A DNA stretch of 12,268 nucleotides from an uncultured Bacteroidaceae bacterium (GCA_904502235.1 CAJGDP010000044.1:1-12268); one strand, 5' to 3'. Positions 1 to 8,554 are shown, numbered from the stretch's first letter. Notes: generated from the sequence alone by a model not told the origin. Numbers and translations: made by a program.

Positions 1-3
1 AAC

Positions 4-56
4 ACAAAAAACAAACTTGCAAGGAGAGTTAAAAAGACTTCAAGTTTGTTTTTTGT
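4..56 (+). terminator. Hairpin terminator of an upstream gene lying outside the window
   Basis: A 16-bp perfect inverted repeat (arms 4-19 and 41-56) is separated by a 21-nt loop. The left arm carries a run of A and the right arm ends in T-rich sequence (TTTTTTGTTTTA), as expected for an intrinsic terminator. The upstream gene is outside the window. In related Bacteroides genomes I recall an HU-family DNA-binding protein gene next to rng, but that cannot be verified here. Confidence 0.7.
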
Positions 57-115
57 TTTAAGGTAAAAAGACTCGCCTTGAAAAGAGCCTTACTAAATCA
101 AAAATAACAAGAATT

Positions 116-1693
116 GTGACAAGCGAACTGATTGTAGATGTTAACTCGCAAGAAATCTCAATTGCCATCACCGAAGAGAAGCAATTGGTAGAGTTCCAGA
201 GAGAGAAACAGACAGACACATTTTCAGTAGGCAACATCTATCACGGACGTGTAAAGAAAATCATGCCGGGGTTGAATGCCTGCTTTGTTGATGTTGGTTC
301 CGAAAAAGAAGCATTTCTTCACTATTCCGATTTAGGTCCACAATTTTACTCTCTTCAAAAATATTTAAAACAGGTTACAAGCGACCGCAAAAAGAGTTTC
401 CCCATAGCAAAGGCATCCATAATGCCCGAGAAAAAGAAAGAGGGAAACATCGCCGAAGCACTGCAGACCGGGCAAGAGATTCTGGTACAGATAACCAAAG
501 AACCTATCAACACAAAAGGTCCACGCCTCACATGCGAACTCTCGTTTGCCGGACGATTCCTGATACTCATTCCTTTTGAGGACAAAGTATCGGTATCATC
601 TAAAATAAAATCGCCCGAAGAGCGCACACGCCTTAAACAGCTGATGCAGAGCATCAAGCCAAAGAACTTTGGTATAATTGTACGCACGGCGGCAGAAGGC
701 AAGAAAGTTGCCGAGCTCGACAGCGAACTGCGCACCCTTGTCGGCTATTGGGAAGAATTGGTAAACAAAGTACAGAAAAGCACCAAGCCCCCCACCGTAA
801 TACACGAAGAGACCGACAGAACACTCGCCCTGCTTAGAGACCTCTTCAACCCGTCGTACGAAAGCATACATGTCAACGACATCGAGGTCTATAAGAGAAT
901 AAGGAATTACGTATCGGTAATTGCACCGGAGAGTGTCGACATTATTAAACTATACCGTGGCGAGTTACCCATATTCGACCACTTTGGTATTACCAGACAG
1001 ATTAAATCATCGTTCGGACGGATTGTATCATTCAAAGGCGGTGCATACCTTGTAATTGAACACACCGAAGCCCTGCACGTTGTTGACGTAAACAGCGGAA
1101 ACAGAGCGCGAAACAACGCCAGCAACCAAGAAGAAAATGCCCTTGAGGTGAACCTTGGAGCTGCAGATGAGTTGGCACGCCAGCTACGTCTAAGAGATAT
1201 GGGCGGTATAATAGTGGTGGATTTCATTGACATGGACAAAGCCGAGCATCGTCAGGCATTGTACGAAAGGATGAGCGCAAACATGGGACGCGACAGAGCA
1301 AAACACAACATCTTGCCATTGAGCAAGTTCGGTCTCATGCAGATAACACGCCAGCGCGTGCGCCCCGCAACCAACATGGAAGTTGAAGAGAGTTGCCCCG
1401 TATGCAACGGCAAAGGCAAGATACAGCCATCGGTACTGTTTACCGAAACACTGGAGAGTAAAATTGAAACAATGGTAAAGACCATTGGCTTGAAAAGATT
1501 CAAGTTGCACGTACACCCTTATGTCGCATCCTATATAAAGAAGGGAATATTCTCACTTTATAGAAAGTGGCAGATGAGGTATGGAATAGGCATTCGTGTC
1601 ATCCCCGACCAAAGACTTGCATATCTGGAGTATCATTTCTATGATAAAGCAGGTAACGAGGTTGACATGAAAGAGGAATCGGAACTAAAGTAA
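116..1693 (+). CDS. rng: Ribonuclease G (RNase E/G family endoribonuclease)
   Basis: Single-strand-specific cytoplasmic endoribonuclease of 525 aa that processes rRNA precursors and mRNA. An S1 RNA-binding domain begins near residue 36 (GNIYHGRVKKIMPGLNACF) and is interrupted by an insertion at about 74-115 that is normal for Bacteroidota homologues. The DNase I-like catalytic core has the two metal-binding aspartates, D324 in VVDVNSGN and D369 in VVDFIDMD. The zinc-link motif CPVC (C427, C430) follows, where the E. coli enzymes have CPxC. E. coli RNase G is about 489 aa, so this protein is slightly longer and has no RNase E-like scaffold tail. The start is GTG at 116: it gives the family's usual N-terminus (MTSELIVDV), and the upstream sequence is A-rich without a Shine-Dalgarno. 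Only about 60 bp separate it from the preceding terminator, and I see no strong TAnnTTTG element there. It converges on the mutase gene. Confidence 0.96.
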   Translation: MTSELIVDVNSQEISIAITEEKQLVEFQREKQTDTFSVGNIYHGRVKKIMPGLNACFVDVGSEKEAFLHYSDLGPQFYSLQKYLKQVTSDRKKSFPIAKASIMPEKKKEGNIAEALQTGQEILVQITKEPINTKGPRLTCELSFAGRFLILIPFEDKVSVSSKIKSPEERTRLKQLMQSIKPKNFGIIVRTAAEGKKVAELDSELRTLVGYWEELVNKVQKSTKPPTVIHEETDRTLALLRDLFNPSYESIHVNDIEVYKRIRNYVSVIAPESVDIIKLYRGELPIFDHFGITRQIKSSFGRIVSFKGGAYLVIEHTEALHVVDVNSGNRARNNASNQEENALEVNLGAADELARQLRLRDMGGIIVVDFIDMDKAEHRQALYERMSANMGRDRAKHNILPLSKFGLMQITRQRVRPATNMEVEESCPVCNGKGKIQPSVLFTETLESKIETMVKTIGLKRFKLHVHPYVASYIKKGIFSLYRKWQMRYGIGIRVIPDQRLAYLEYHFYDKAGNEVDMKEESELK

Positions 1694-1699
1694 TTTTCC

Positions 1700-1742
1700 T
1701 TAAACGAAAAAGACAGCCAATTTGGCTGTCTTTTTCGTTTAA
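1700..1742. terminator. Bidirectional intrinsic terminator between rng and the mutase gene
   Basis: A 20-bp perfect inverted repeat has arms 1700-1719 and 1723-1742 around a 3-nt loop. It starts 6 bp after the rng stop codon and ends 15 bp from the mutase stop codon. An A5 run on one side and a T5 run on the other flank a GACAGCC/GGCTGTC core, so it can act in both directions for the two convergent genes. Confidence 0.9.
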
Positions 1743-1757
1743 TATATACAGGTGATA

Positions 1758-3497
1758 TCAAATACCCATAGCCTGCTTCATTGCTGCAATTGTTTCGTCA
1801 GCCTTTGCAACAGCATCGGCATAGCAGTTGCGGCAACCCATCTTTCCCTTAGCCTCCATGTAGAACTTAATCTTAGGCTCTGTTCCCGAAGGACGTACAG
1901 AAACCTTGTGACCGCTCTCTGTGAAGTACTGCAATACGTTTGATGGCTCGGGCATGTCGATATCGGTCACATTACCCTCGGCATCGGTCTGCTTCATAGC
2001 CTTGAAGTCCTTGTAACATACAACCTTCTCGCCAGCCATCTCTTTAAGAGGATTAGCGCGGAAGTTCTCCATCATTTGACGGATTTCATCGGCACCACTC
2101 TTACCGGGCTTCACAACATTCACTGTTATCTCCTTTGAGAAACCATACTCTACATAGATATCCATCAGCATCTGATAGAGACTCTTGCCGTTATCCTTTG
2201 CCCAAGCGGCAACCTCGGCAGCCAAGCTACATGCAGATACAGAGTCCTTGTCGCGGCAGAAATCCTCGGCCAAGAATCCGAAGCTCTCCTCGCCACCACC
2301 GATATATTTTGCAACACCTTCGTTGTCGCGGATAACCTTTGCAATCCACTTGAAACCGGTGTAGCAATCGTACATCTTGATATTGTTCTTTTGAGCAATC
2401 TCCTTGATAACCTCTGTTGTAACAATTGTCTTAACAACGAACTCGCTACCTGTCATCTTGCCCAACGCACGATACTGTGTGATGATGTAATAAAGGAATA
2501 TCAAGCAGGTCTGGTTACCGTTGACGATTACCCACTCGCCCTTGTCGTCCTTACAAGCTATTGCCAAACGGTCGGCATCGGGGTCGGAAGCAAGTACAAG
2601 GTCGGCATCGATTTCCTTTGCAAGGTTGATAGCCATTGTCATTGCCTCGGGGTTCTCGGGGTTAGGAGAAACAACTGTCGGGAAGTTACCGTCCTTAACC
2701 ATCTGCTCCTCTACGCAGTAGATATTCTCGAAGCCCCACTGACGCAACGATGCAGGAATGAGAACTCTACCGCAACCGTGGATAGGAGTATACACAATCT
2801 TCAAATCCTTGTGACGTGCAATTACATCGGGAGCGATAGAGAGAGTCTGTACCTCGTTGAGGAATACCTTATCGACCTCTTCACCGATAACCTCGATGAG
2901 TTCGGGGTTACCAACGAACTTGATATCCTCCACTTTTACATTCTCTACGTTCTTGATTGTATTTACATCGTGGGGAGCAAGCATCTGTGCACCATCGTCC
3001 CAATAAGCCTTGTAACCGTTATATTCCTTAGGGTTGTGGCTTGCTGTGATGTTCACACCACTCTGGCAACCGAGGTAACGGATTGCAAACGAAATCTCAG
3101 GTGTAGGACGCAAATCCTCGAACAGATAAACCTTGATGCCGTTGGCAGAGAAGATATTGGCTGTAATCTCGGCAAACAGACGGCTGTTGTTACGGCAGTC
3201 GTGACCTACGACAACTGAAATCTGCTCCAAATCCTTGAAGCACTCGTTCAGATAGTTTGCCAATCCCTGAGTTGCCTTACCTACAGTGTAGATGTTCATA
3301 CGGTTGCTGCCGGCACCCATGATACCGCGCAAACCACCTGTACCGAACTCCAACTCACGGTAGAAAGCATCGATAAGAGGAGTCTTGTCCTCGTTGTCGA
3401 GCATTGCCTGCACCTCTTTGCGAGTCTCTTCGTCATAATTGGGAGAAAGCCACTCTGTAGCCTTTTCCGTTACCATTTTAATCAATTCCTGGTCCAT
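1758..3497 (-). CDS. Phospho-sugar mutase (alpha-phosphoglucomutase/phosphomannomutase, PgcA-like)
   Basis: Cytoplasmic alpha-D-phosphohexomutase of 579 aa that interconverts hexose-6-phosphate and hexose-1-phosphate, feeding nucleotide-sugar synthesis and glycogen metabolism. All four family signatures are intact: the phosphoserine loop TASHNP with S153, the Mg2+ loop DPDADR (305-310), the sugar-specificity loop GGGEESFG (400-407), and the phosphate-binding loop RPSGTEPK (535-542). The N-terminal block EFGTGGLRGIMGAGSNRMN (50-68) and the length match the B. subtilis PgcA/PGM2-like subfamily (about 580 aa) rather than the roughly 460-aa AlgC/ManB type. Whether glucose or mannose is preferred cannot be told from sequence, so no symbol is given. 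The ATG at 3497 has no Shine-Dalgarno but does have its own promoter-like sequence. The gene lies 102 bp downstream of the C69 gene on the same strand, and read-through from it is possible because no hairpin separates them. Confidence 0.95.
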   Translation of the reverse strand: MDQELIKMVTEKATEWLSPNYDEETRKEVQAMLDNEDKTPLIDAFYRELEFGTGGLRGIMGAGSNRMNIYTVGKATQGLANYLNECFKDLEQISVVVGHDCRNNSRLFAEITANIFSANGIKVYLFEDLRPTPEISFAIRYLGCQSGVNITASHNPKEYNGYKAYWDDGAQMLAPHDVNTIKNVENVKVEDIKFVGNPELIEVIGEEVDKVFLNEVQTLSIAPDVIARHKDLKIVYTPIHGCGRVLIPASLRQWGFENIYCVEEQMVKDGNFPTVVSPNPENPEAMTMAINLAKEIDADLVLASDPDADRLAIACKDDKGEWVIVNGNQTCLIFLYYIITQYRALGKMTGSEFVVKTIVTTEVIKEIAQKNNIKMYDCYTGFKWIAKVIRDNEGVAKYIGGGEESFGFLAEDFCRDKDSVSACSLAAEVAAWAKDNGKSLYQMLMDIYVEYGFSKEITVNVVKPGKSGADEIRQMMENFRANPLKEMAGEKVVCYKDFKAMKQTDAEGNVTDIDMPEPSNVLQYFTESGHKVSVRPSGTEPKIKFYMEAKGKMGCRNCYADAVAKADETIAAMKQAMGI

Positions 3498-3548
3498 AAT
3501 ATTATATCATTTGAATATTTGTATACTCATAAACAATCATAAGTATCG

Positions 3549-3580
3549 CAAATATAATATTTTATCCGAATAAAACGAAA
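3549..3580 (-). promoter_or_regulatory. Bacteroidales-type promoter for the mutase gene
   Basis: Reading the - strand, TATATTTG (3556-3549) matches the Bacteroides -7 consensus TAnnTTTG exactly. A TTTCG (3580-3576) lies 19 nt upstream, in the place of the -33 TTTG box. Transcription would start around 3543, giving a leader of about 45 nt before the ATG at 3497. The -33 match is imperfect. The surrounding sequence is very AT-rich, so chance similarity is possible. Confidence 0.55.
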
Positions 3581-3599
3581 TATTTACAATTTGTTTGAA

Positions 3600-5246
3600 T
3601 TATTTTGTTTCAGGAACAAGATATCTGTCACCTGTATCTTCGGCAATTTTCTTCCAGAACTCCTTTGAATAGCCAGGACGGACGATATCACCAACAAGAC
3701 CGGTGTTAGAACGTTGCACCTTGCCGTTGACCTCTTTCTTAACAACAAAGTCATTGTACTTCACAATTACCTTTTCACCGAACTTTTTCCACTCAGCCAA
3801 AGCAAGTTCTGCGCTGTTGCAGGTAAAATCGGTGAGCATCTTCACTGCATGTTTGGGCGACTGCTTTATTGCTGCAAGTGCTTCTGCCTCCAATGCTACG
3901 CTATGCTCGTATATGCAGTTTTCCAACGCGCCCTGCACTGCACGCATGTCGTCTATCACCATAGAGTATTTGGGGTATATCATATTCGACACCCAATTGA
4001 ACACCCAGAACGAAGATTTCCAAGAGAACTCCACAGGGTCGGCATACTGTGCGGCATAACAGTCGGGAACTCTTGTTGCACAGCAATATACAGGAGTATA
4101 TACCACCATATTGGCATCGTCAGTTCCGAACCACATTACACCGCCAATCTCGTCGGGCAAGAACGAACGCAACTGTGCCACAAAGGTAAAGGCTGTCTGG
4201 AATGTAGAGATAGGACGTTCATTGAAATACTCCTTGCCATCAACCTCGCAGCTCAAGGGAGATACTCGATAAGGCATCTTGTAAGGACCGGCACCTACAT
4301 CGCCTGTGATATCAAAAGGAGTGCCTTCGTAGTGATCTCTCATTCCGCGCTGTACATCCTGCAACGAAAGAGGTGCTTTGGGCTTGAAATAGAGTGGCAT
4401 AGGCTCTGCCGACGCATCGCCCGAAGCCCAAGCTATGTATTTGCCCATATCGGCATCGGCAAACATATTGAAGAAACTCCACACGCGGGCATCACAATAA
4501 CGCAAGCCACCGAAATCTGCGGGGCAATAAGCCGCCGCAAAGTCGAAATCCTCGTCCTTCCCATTGAAATAACCCATTTTGCGGGCAAATTTTATAACAT
4601 CCTTTGAGTAACGCACATTCTCCTTATCCTTCATGTCGAACTTGCGTATTCTTGCCTGATTGGCATGAGCAGAGACACAATCATCAGGGATACGTACAGC
4701 TACCCATACTGCACCCTTTTCCTTACCGCCTTTGCCGATAAGTTCAAGTATCCATGCCTCGTTGGGATCGGCAACAGAGAAACTCTCGCCACTGCTGTAA
4801 TAGCCATACTCCTGCACAAGAGATGTCATCACATCGATAGCCTCACGAGCTGTTCTTGAACGTTGCAGAGCAATATAAATGAGACTGCCATAATCAATCA
4901 CACCTGTTGTATCAACCAATTCGGGACGGCCTCCGAATGTAGTCTCGGCAATTGCCACCTGATGTTCGTTGATGTTACCAAGAACATTGTATGTTACTCG
5001 AGCCTCGGGAATCTGTCCCAAGAACGCACCTGAATCCCAATCGTATACATCTCTCATAGCACCTTCAGGGTGAACAGCCGCTGGGAAATGAGCGACAAAT
5101 CCGCTCATACCGTAGCTGTCCGCACTATACGATATAAACACAGAACCATCGGACGAAGCCTTTTTTCCTACAAGGAAATTGGTGCAGGCATTACCGATGA
5201 ATACAGTAAACAATACTGCCGATAAAGTCAAAATCAGTTTTTTCAT
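3600..5246 (-). CDS. Exported C69-family dipeptidase (PepD-like Ntn hydrolase)
   Basis: Peptidase family C69 member of 548 aa. The family cleaves dipeptides with an N-terminal cysteine nucleophile. Residues 1-20 form a signal peptide (MKKLILTLSAVLFTVFIGNA) that ends directly before C21 in CTNFLVGKKASSDGS, the conserved nucleophile block. Other family blocks are NEHQVAIAETTFGG (93-106), DPNEAWILELIGKG (160-173) and the VAVRIPDD...SAHAN region (182-196). The protein should act in the periplasm or at the outer surface. GNA-C does not fit a good lipobox, because there is no L at -3, so I read it as a soluble secreted enzyme. The ATG at 5246 is preceded by an A-rich leader without Shine-Dalgarno. 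The gene lies 18 bp downstream of the M23 gene and is probably co-transcribed with it. Likely substrates are diet-, host- or cell-wall-derived dipeptides; the substrate is not visible from sequence. Confidence 0.92.
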   Translation of the reverse strand: MKKLILTLSAVLFTVFIGNACTNFLVGKKASSDGSVFISYSADSYGMSGFVAHFPAAVHPEGAMRDVYDWDSGAFLGQIPEARVTYNVLGNINEHQVAIAETTFGGRPELVDTTGVIDYGSLIYIALQRSRTAREAIDVMTSLVQEYGYYSSGESFSVADPNEAWILELIGKGGKEKGAVWVAVRIPDDCVSAHANQARIRKFDMKDKENVRYSKDVIKFARKMGYFNGKDEDFDFAAAYCPADFGGLRYCDARVWSFFNMFADADMGKYIAWASGDASAEPMPLYFKPKAPLSLQDVQRGMRDHYEGTPFDITGDVGAGPYKMPYRVSPLSCEVDGKEYFNERPISTFQTAFTFVAQLRSFLPDEIGGVMWFGTDDANMVVYTPVYCCATRVPDCYAAQYADPVEFSWKSSFWVFNWVSNMIYPKYSMVIDDMRAVQGALENCIYEHSVALEAEALAAIKQSPKHAVKMLTDFTCNSAELALAEWKKFGEKVIVKYNDFVVKKEVNGKVQRSNTGLVGDIVRPGYSKEFWKKIAEDTGDRYLVPETK

Positions 5247-5264
5247 ATTCTATCTTGTTTTTAA

Positions 5265-6950
5265 TTATTTGTAATCGATTTCCGTTTCATATACAACCTC
5301 ATTACCACATCTGTCGGAAGCGACAAAACGCAACAGATGACGCCCGGGTTTCACTCCTTCTCTTTTTAAGTCCAATGTAAATTCGGAATTCTTGCTGTTA
5401 TATTCAATAAGGATGAACTTGCCGTCTAAAGCTCCTTTAAAGTACTTGAGCCCGGTCTCGTTTTCCTCAAATTTCATCACCACTCTTCCATCCTTTGTCC
5501 AACGCTCTTTCTTTACCGGAACAATTCTTGGAGCAACAGTATCCACTGCCACATCGTAGCAACCAATAGTTTTTATGTCGGCTGTAATCCAGCCGTTGGC
5601 ATATACACCGCCAACCGACGAACTGTCATCGGGCAGAATATGTCTTATGTAAAGTTTGGATTTGTCAACCGGGAGTTTACCACCTGTCCAGAAGGAGATT
5701 CTTGAACCTTTCCGCATGGGGTAAACCGTATCGGCAAGGTTATAACGCCATGTTATTCCGTCGCTTTCCTGCAGACTGATATTCAGAAAAGCATCTTCGA
5801 AAAGCACACCACGCGGAACGTCGAGTCGGAGTCCGACATAATCTACTCTATTGTTTGCATTGCAGTACAACGTGTGGGTGTGCAAAGCCGGCAACGGAAT
5901 CGGTTGCTTCTTTCCACGCACCACAAAAGAACAGACAGTGGTGTTTCCATGGTAATCCTTCAAGCGGCATTTCACGTTATAATTACGTTCTTCGTCAACA
6001 GTGAGCCAGCCGTTGTTCTTGATAGTGCCAAGCAACCTGAGATTGTTGTTTTCCTCGACATACAGCTTCTGGAACCACTCTCCATCGTAGCACATCCGCC
6101 CATAATCCAACCATGAGTTTATCAGAAGGTCCTCATCAAAGGAGAAATGGTCCATTGTTGAAGAGAAATAGAGTTCGTTGTCAACAAACAGTTCTATATC
6201 CCTTATACCATACTTGTTTGTGGTTCCGTCCATATAGTCCAGAGCCTTTATGCCAAAAGCTATATCTCCCCATGCCTCGAATGTTTCTGCAACGGTATCG
6301 GAATCCACTTCGCAAACACGCGAACCAGAACTGCCATTCAGCACACCCTTGCCACGTTTTGTATAAAAGGAGAGTGCATGTATGCGCGGCGCACGGGTAT
6401 CGGTAAGTCTGTCCCTGTAGAACTCCATAGGGTCGTAGAGTTCGTTTCCATTGGCATCACGGATTTCAAAATGCAGATGAGGGCCGAATGAATATCCGCT
6501 GTTACCTGCATGAGCAAGGATATCGCCCTGCTTTACTCTGAATTCATTTGGAGCGAACCACAGATTTGTATTGAAAGTCTCCTTTTTATATTGATATTCA
6601 CGCACACGCTTTTCAACGCCCGACGGGAAACGGTGAAGGTGGGCATAGACAGTCATGTATCCGTTATCGTGCATAACGTAAAGTGCATTGCCATAACCGC
6701 CCGGAGTAACCGAAGCACGGCATATGTATCCGTCAGCCACACATATTATAGGTTTCCCCACTACCCCCTGTGTCTTGAAATCGACTCCTGAATGGAAATG
6801 ATCGGTACGCAATTCTCCGAAATTACCGCTTAACAGCAAGGGAAAATCGAAAGGTGCGACAAACAGAGTGTTGCGCACCTGTGCCGATGCCGACAGTGCC
6901 TGCATGCACACAAAGAGAGACAGTATTATATATCTGCACAACCTGTACAT
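5265..6950 (-). CDS. Secreted M23 (LytM-type) zinc metallopeptidase with long C-terminal region
   Basis: Predicted peptidoglycan endopeptidase of 561 aa. A signal peptide covers about residues 1-23, with cleavage after ASA. The LytM domain follows at once (about 30-175) and its zinc and catalytic residues are intact: H53 and D57 in HSGVD, H104 in YAHLH, and H158/H160 in HLHF. An active hydrolase is therefore expected, rather than a degenerate NlpD/EnvC-type activator. Residues from about 185 to 561 have no motif I can name. They look beta-rich, and the last 90 or so (DTVAPRIV... to ASDRCGNEVVYE) look Ig-like. The start codon lies 1 bp after the flippase stop (TAA-T-ATG on the - strand), which suggests co-transcription and translational coupling. 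The C69 gene follows 18 bp downstream. A role in envelope remodelling linked to surface glycan export is inference from position. Confidence 0.92.
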   Translation of the reverse strand: MYRLCRYIILSLFVCMQALSASAQVRNTLFVAPFDFPLLLSGNFGELRTDHFHSGVDFKTQGVVGKPIICVADGYICRASVTPGGYGNALYVMHDNGYMTVYAHLHRFPSGVEKRVREYQYKKETFNTNLWFAPNEFRVKQGDILAHAGNSGYSFGPHLHFEIRDANGNELYDPMEFYRDRLTDTRAPRIHALSFYTKRGKGVLNGSSGSRVCEVDSDTVAETFEAWGDIAFGIKALDYMDGTTNKYGIRDIELFVDNELYFSSTMDHFSFDEDLLINSWLDYGRMCYDGEWFQKLYVEENNNLRLLGTIKNNGWLTVDEERNYNVKCRLKDYHGNTTVCSFVVRGKKQPIPLPALHTHTLYCNANNRVDYVGLRLDVPRGVLFEDAFLNISLQESDGITWRYNLADTVYPMRKGSRISFWTGGKLPVDKSKLYIRHILPDDSSSVGGVYANGWITADIKTIGCYDVAVDTVAPRIVPVKKERWTKDGRVVMKFEENETGLKYFKGALDGKFILIEYNSKNSEFTLDLKREGVKPGRHLLRFVASDRCGNEVVYETEIDYK

Positions 6951-6951
6951 A

Positions 6952-8457
6952 TTATTTCTTTAGTTTAAGACGTTTCAATATCTTGTTGAAAATATCGCCA
7001 TGACGCGCCAGATTATATGCCGAGAATCCGACCGACATTAGAATTACCACTGCGGCACATATCCACGACAATATTCCGCTTACAAAGAACACAGCCATTG
7101 CCATCAACATGGCAAAAACAAGATTCCACAAAGCATATTTTACAGAACAATGCGACAATCTGAATCCATATCTGAAATATGATATCGAGAATGCCATTAC
7201 AAAATCCAGGAACCTTGCTGTCATAAAAGCCACACCTACACCCTTTAGACCAAAATACGAATATCCCATTATAACCAGACTTACGTTTGCCACATTTGCA
7301 AAAGTCTCCTGCAGGATGAATACAAGAACATCTCCCTTTGACAATGGCATGAAGGATATGGGATAGGTGAGGACGTGAAAGAGCAGACCGAACATTGCCA
7401 TCTGTGTCATGAGCACAGCTCCGTCAAATTCGCTCGAATACAGAAGCGGAATCAACAACGGCAACACAGCCACTATTGCCAGAATCAAGGGTGTCTGTAT
7501 AAGTGAATGTACCTCAATCTGTTCATTGACCATGACATTGCGCACACTCACATTCCCGAAGGAGCCGGCAAGACGCGGATAATATTCCGAATCGAGGGCC
7601 GCAAACAGAACCGACGGAAACATGGACATCAGAAGATAACCGGCAGAAAAGAGCGACAGCTCCGCCTCACCGCCAATGCCGGATATGGCACTGTATATAG
7701 CCCACACCGAAACAGATGTCAATATTGTTGTATAGATATACCCGGCTCCGAGTTTCAGCATATCGACACCTTCGCGCAACAACTGCAACGAAAAAGGCGC
7801 GACCTTATAAGCATACAACTTTACCGTATGATACAGCACACCGGCCATCTGCAGAAATGCAATAAAAAGTATCGAAGGCATTATACCTGTCACACCAAAG
7901 AAATAGTACATCGGCACAACCACCAATAATGCCACAAGCGATGTCCACAAGCTATATACAGCCAAAGCATTCAATCTCCTGACTCCTCTCAATATCGCGA
8001 CCTCACCACCCGACACTGCCATAAAAAGCAACACCGGAGAAAGGCACACCAGATACAGATTGGAAAACTCCTGGCCTTCCGATATGAATCTCATCACCAT
8101 AGGAGAAAACAGCATGAACAGCAACATACCCACCATGCCGGTAAGCAGGGCAATTGAACGAGTAACCTTGACATATCGGGCAAGTTCCACTGATGTTGCA
8201 TTCTCGTAAGTGTCGGAGAGCTTTCGCACCGCACTATAAGAAAGGCTCAGGTTGGTAAAATCACTGAACATCTGTATGGTACGGTTATACAGCCCCACCA
8301 GACCGAATCCGACCGTACTCAGCAGATTCGATGCAATCTTATTGCGCAACAAGCTTATAAAAAGCGAAACTCCCTGAGCTCCACCAAGCAGTCCAAGGTA
8401 TTTGACTACACGGCCATATTCCCCAGTCGCACCAATATTTTCGTTTTTCCTATTCAT
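6952..8457 (-). CDS. Wzx-like oligosaccharide flippase (MOP superfamily membrane protein)
   Basis: Polytopic inner-membrane protein of 501 aa with hydrophobic segments throughout, roughly 12-14 helices by eye, for example about 20-38, 101-124, 133-152, 165-187, 190-210, 236-260, 320-340, 350-370, 405-425 and 441-475. The N-terminal helix region is followed by an FGLVGLYNRTIQMFSDF segment, as in Wzx/RfbX-type flippases. The C-terminus is basic (KILKRLKLKK) and likely cytosolic. Members of this family translocate undecaprenyl-linked glycans from the cytoplasmic to the periplasmic face. It is the first gene of a - strand set with the M23 and C69 peptidases, and is divergent from three glycosyltransferases that probably make its substrate. 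The ATG at 8457 has no Shine-Dalgarno. The exact substrate, and distinction from other MOP subfamilies, cannot be settled by eye. Confidence 0.88.
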   Translation of the reverse strand: MNRKNENIGATGEYGRVVKYLGLLGGAQGVSLFISLLRNKIASNLLSTVGFGLVGLYNRTIQMFSDFTNLSLSYSAVRKLSDTYENATSVELARYVKVTRSIALLTGMVGMLLFMLFSPMVMRFISEGQEFSNLYLVCLSPVLLFMAVSGGEVAILRGVRRLNALAVYSLWTSLVALLVVVPMYYFFGVTGIMPSILFIAFLQMAGVLYHTVKLYAYKVAPFSLQLLREGVDMLKLGAGYIYTTILTSVSVWAIYSAISGIGGEAELSLFSAGYLLMSMFPSVLFAALDSEYYPRLAGSFGNVSVRNVMVNEQIEVHSLIQTPLILAIVAVLPLLIPLLYSSEFDGAVLMTQMAMFGLLFHVLTYPISFMPLSKGDVLVFILQETFANVANVSLVIMGYSYFGLKGVGVAFMTARFLDFVMAFSISYFRYGFRLSHCSVKYALWNLVFAMLMAMAVFFVSGILSWICAAVVILMSVGFSAYNLARHGDIFNKILKRLKLKK

Positions 8458-8483
8458 TCGGGACTATAAAATGCCTATACAAG

Positions 8484-8491
8484 CAAATATC
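8484..8491 (-). promoter_or_regulatory. Weak candidate -7 element for the flippase operon
   Basis: On the - strand, GATATTTG (8491-8484) matches TAnnTTTG at all but its first position and lies 27 nt before the flippase ATG. The nearest TTTG-like box (8518-8515) is 23 nt upstream, which is longer than the usual 19-21. I find no better match in the divergent region, so this is a low-confidence call. Confidence 0.25.
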
Positions 8492-8519
8492 TTTTTTACC
8501 ATTGCGAAGATAATCAAAA

Positions 8520-8554
8520 AAAGGCTAAAAACAGCACTAAAAACAGAAGCCTTT
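8520..8554 (-). other. Possible small hairpin with T-run in the divergent intergenic region
   Basis: A 7-bp inverted repeat (AAAGGCT at 8520-8526, AGCCTTT at 8548-8554) surrounds a 21-nt loop. Read on the - strand, its last arm runs into seven T, which resembles a weak intrinsic terminator or attenuator about 60-100 nt upstream of the flippase start. The loop overlaps a direct repeat, CTAAAAACAG at 8525-8534 and 8537-8546. The short AT-rich stem makes function uncertain. Confidence 0.2.

Noticed and set aside
30..73. TAAAAAGACT repeated at 30-39 and 64-73 before rng
   Set aside because: A 10-bp match in AT-rich sequence, one copy inside the loop of the upstream terminator. It is too short and isolated to call a regulatory repeat.
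73..80. Possible promoter -7 element TCGCCTTG upstream of rng
   Set aside because: It has two mismatches to TAnnTTTG, and its only TTTG partner is 17 nt upstream inside the preceding terminator arm, so it is not convincing.
2391..3218. A 275-codon open frame on the + strand, opposite the mutase gene
   Set aside because: It lies wholly antisense to an intact, highly conserved mutase, and its translation has no recognisable domain or sensible start region. It is a frame shadow.
3714..4607. A 297-codon open frame on the + strand, opposite the C69 dipeptidase gene
   Set aside because: It is antisense to an intact dipeptidase, with a Cys/His-rich translation typical of reverse-complement shadows and no promoter or family motif.
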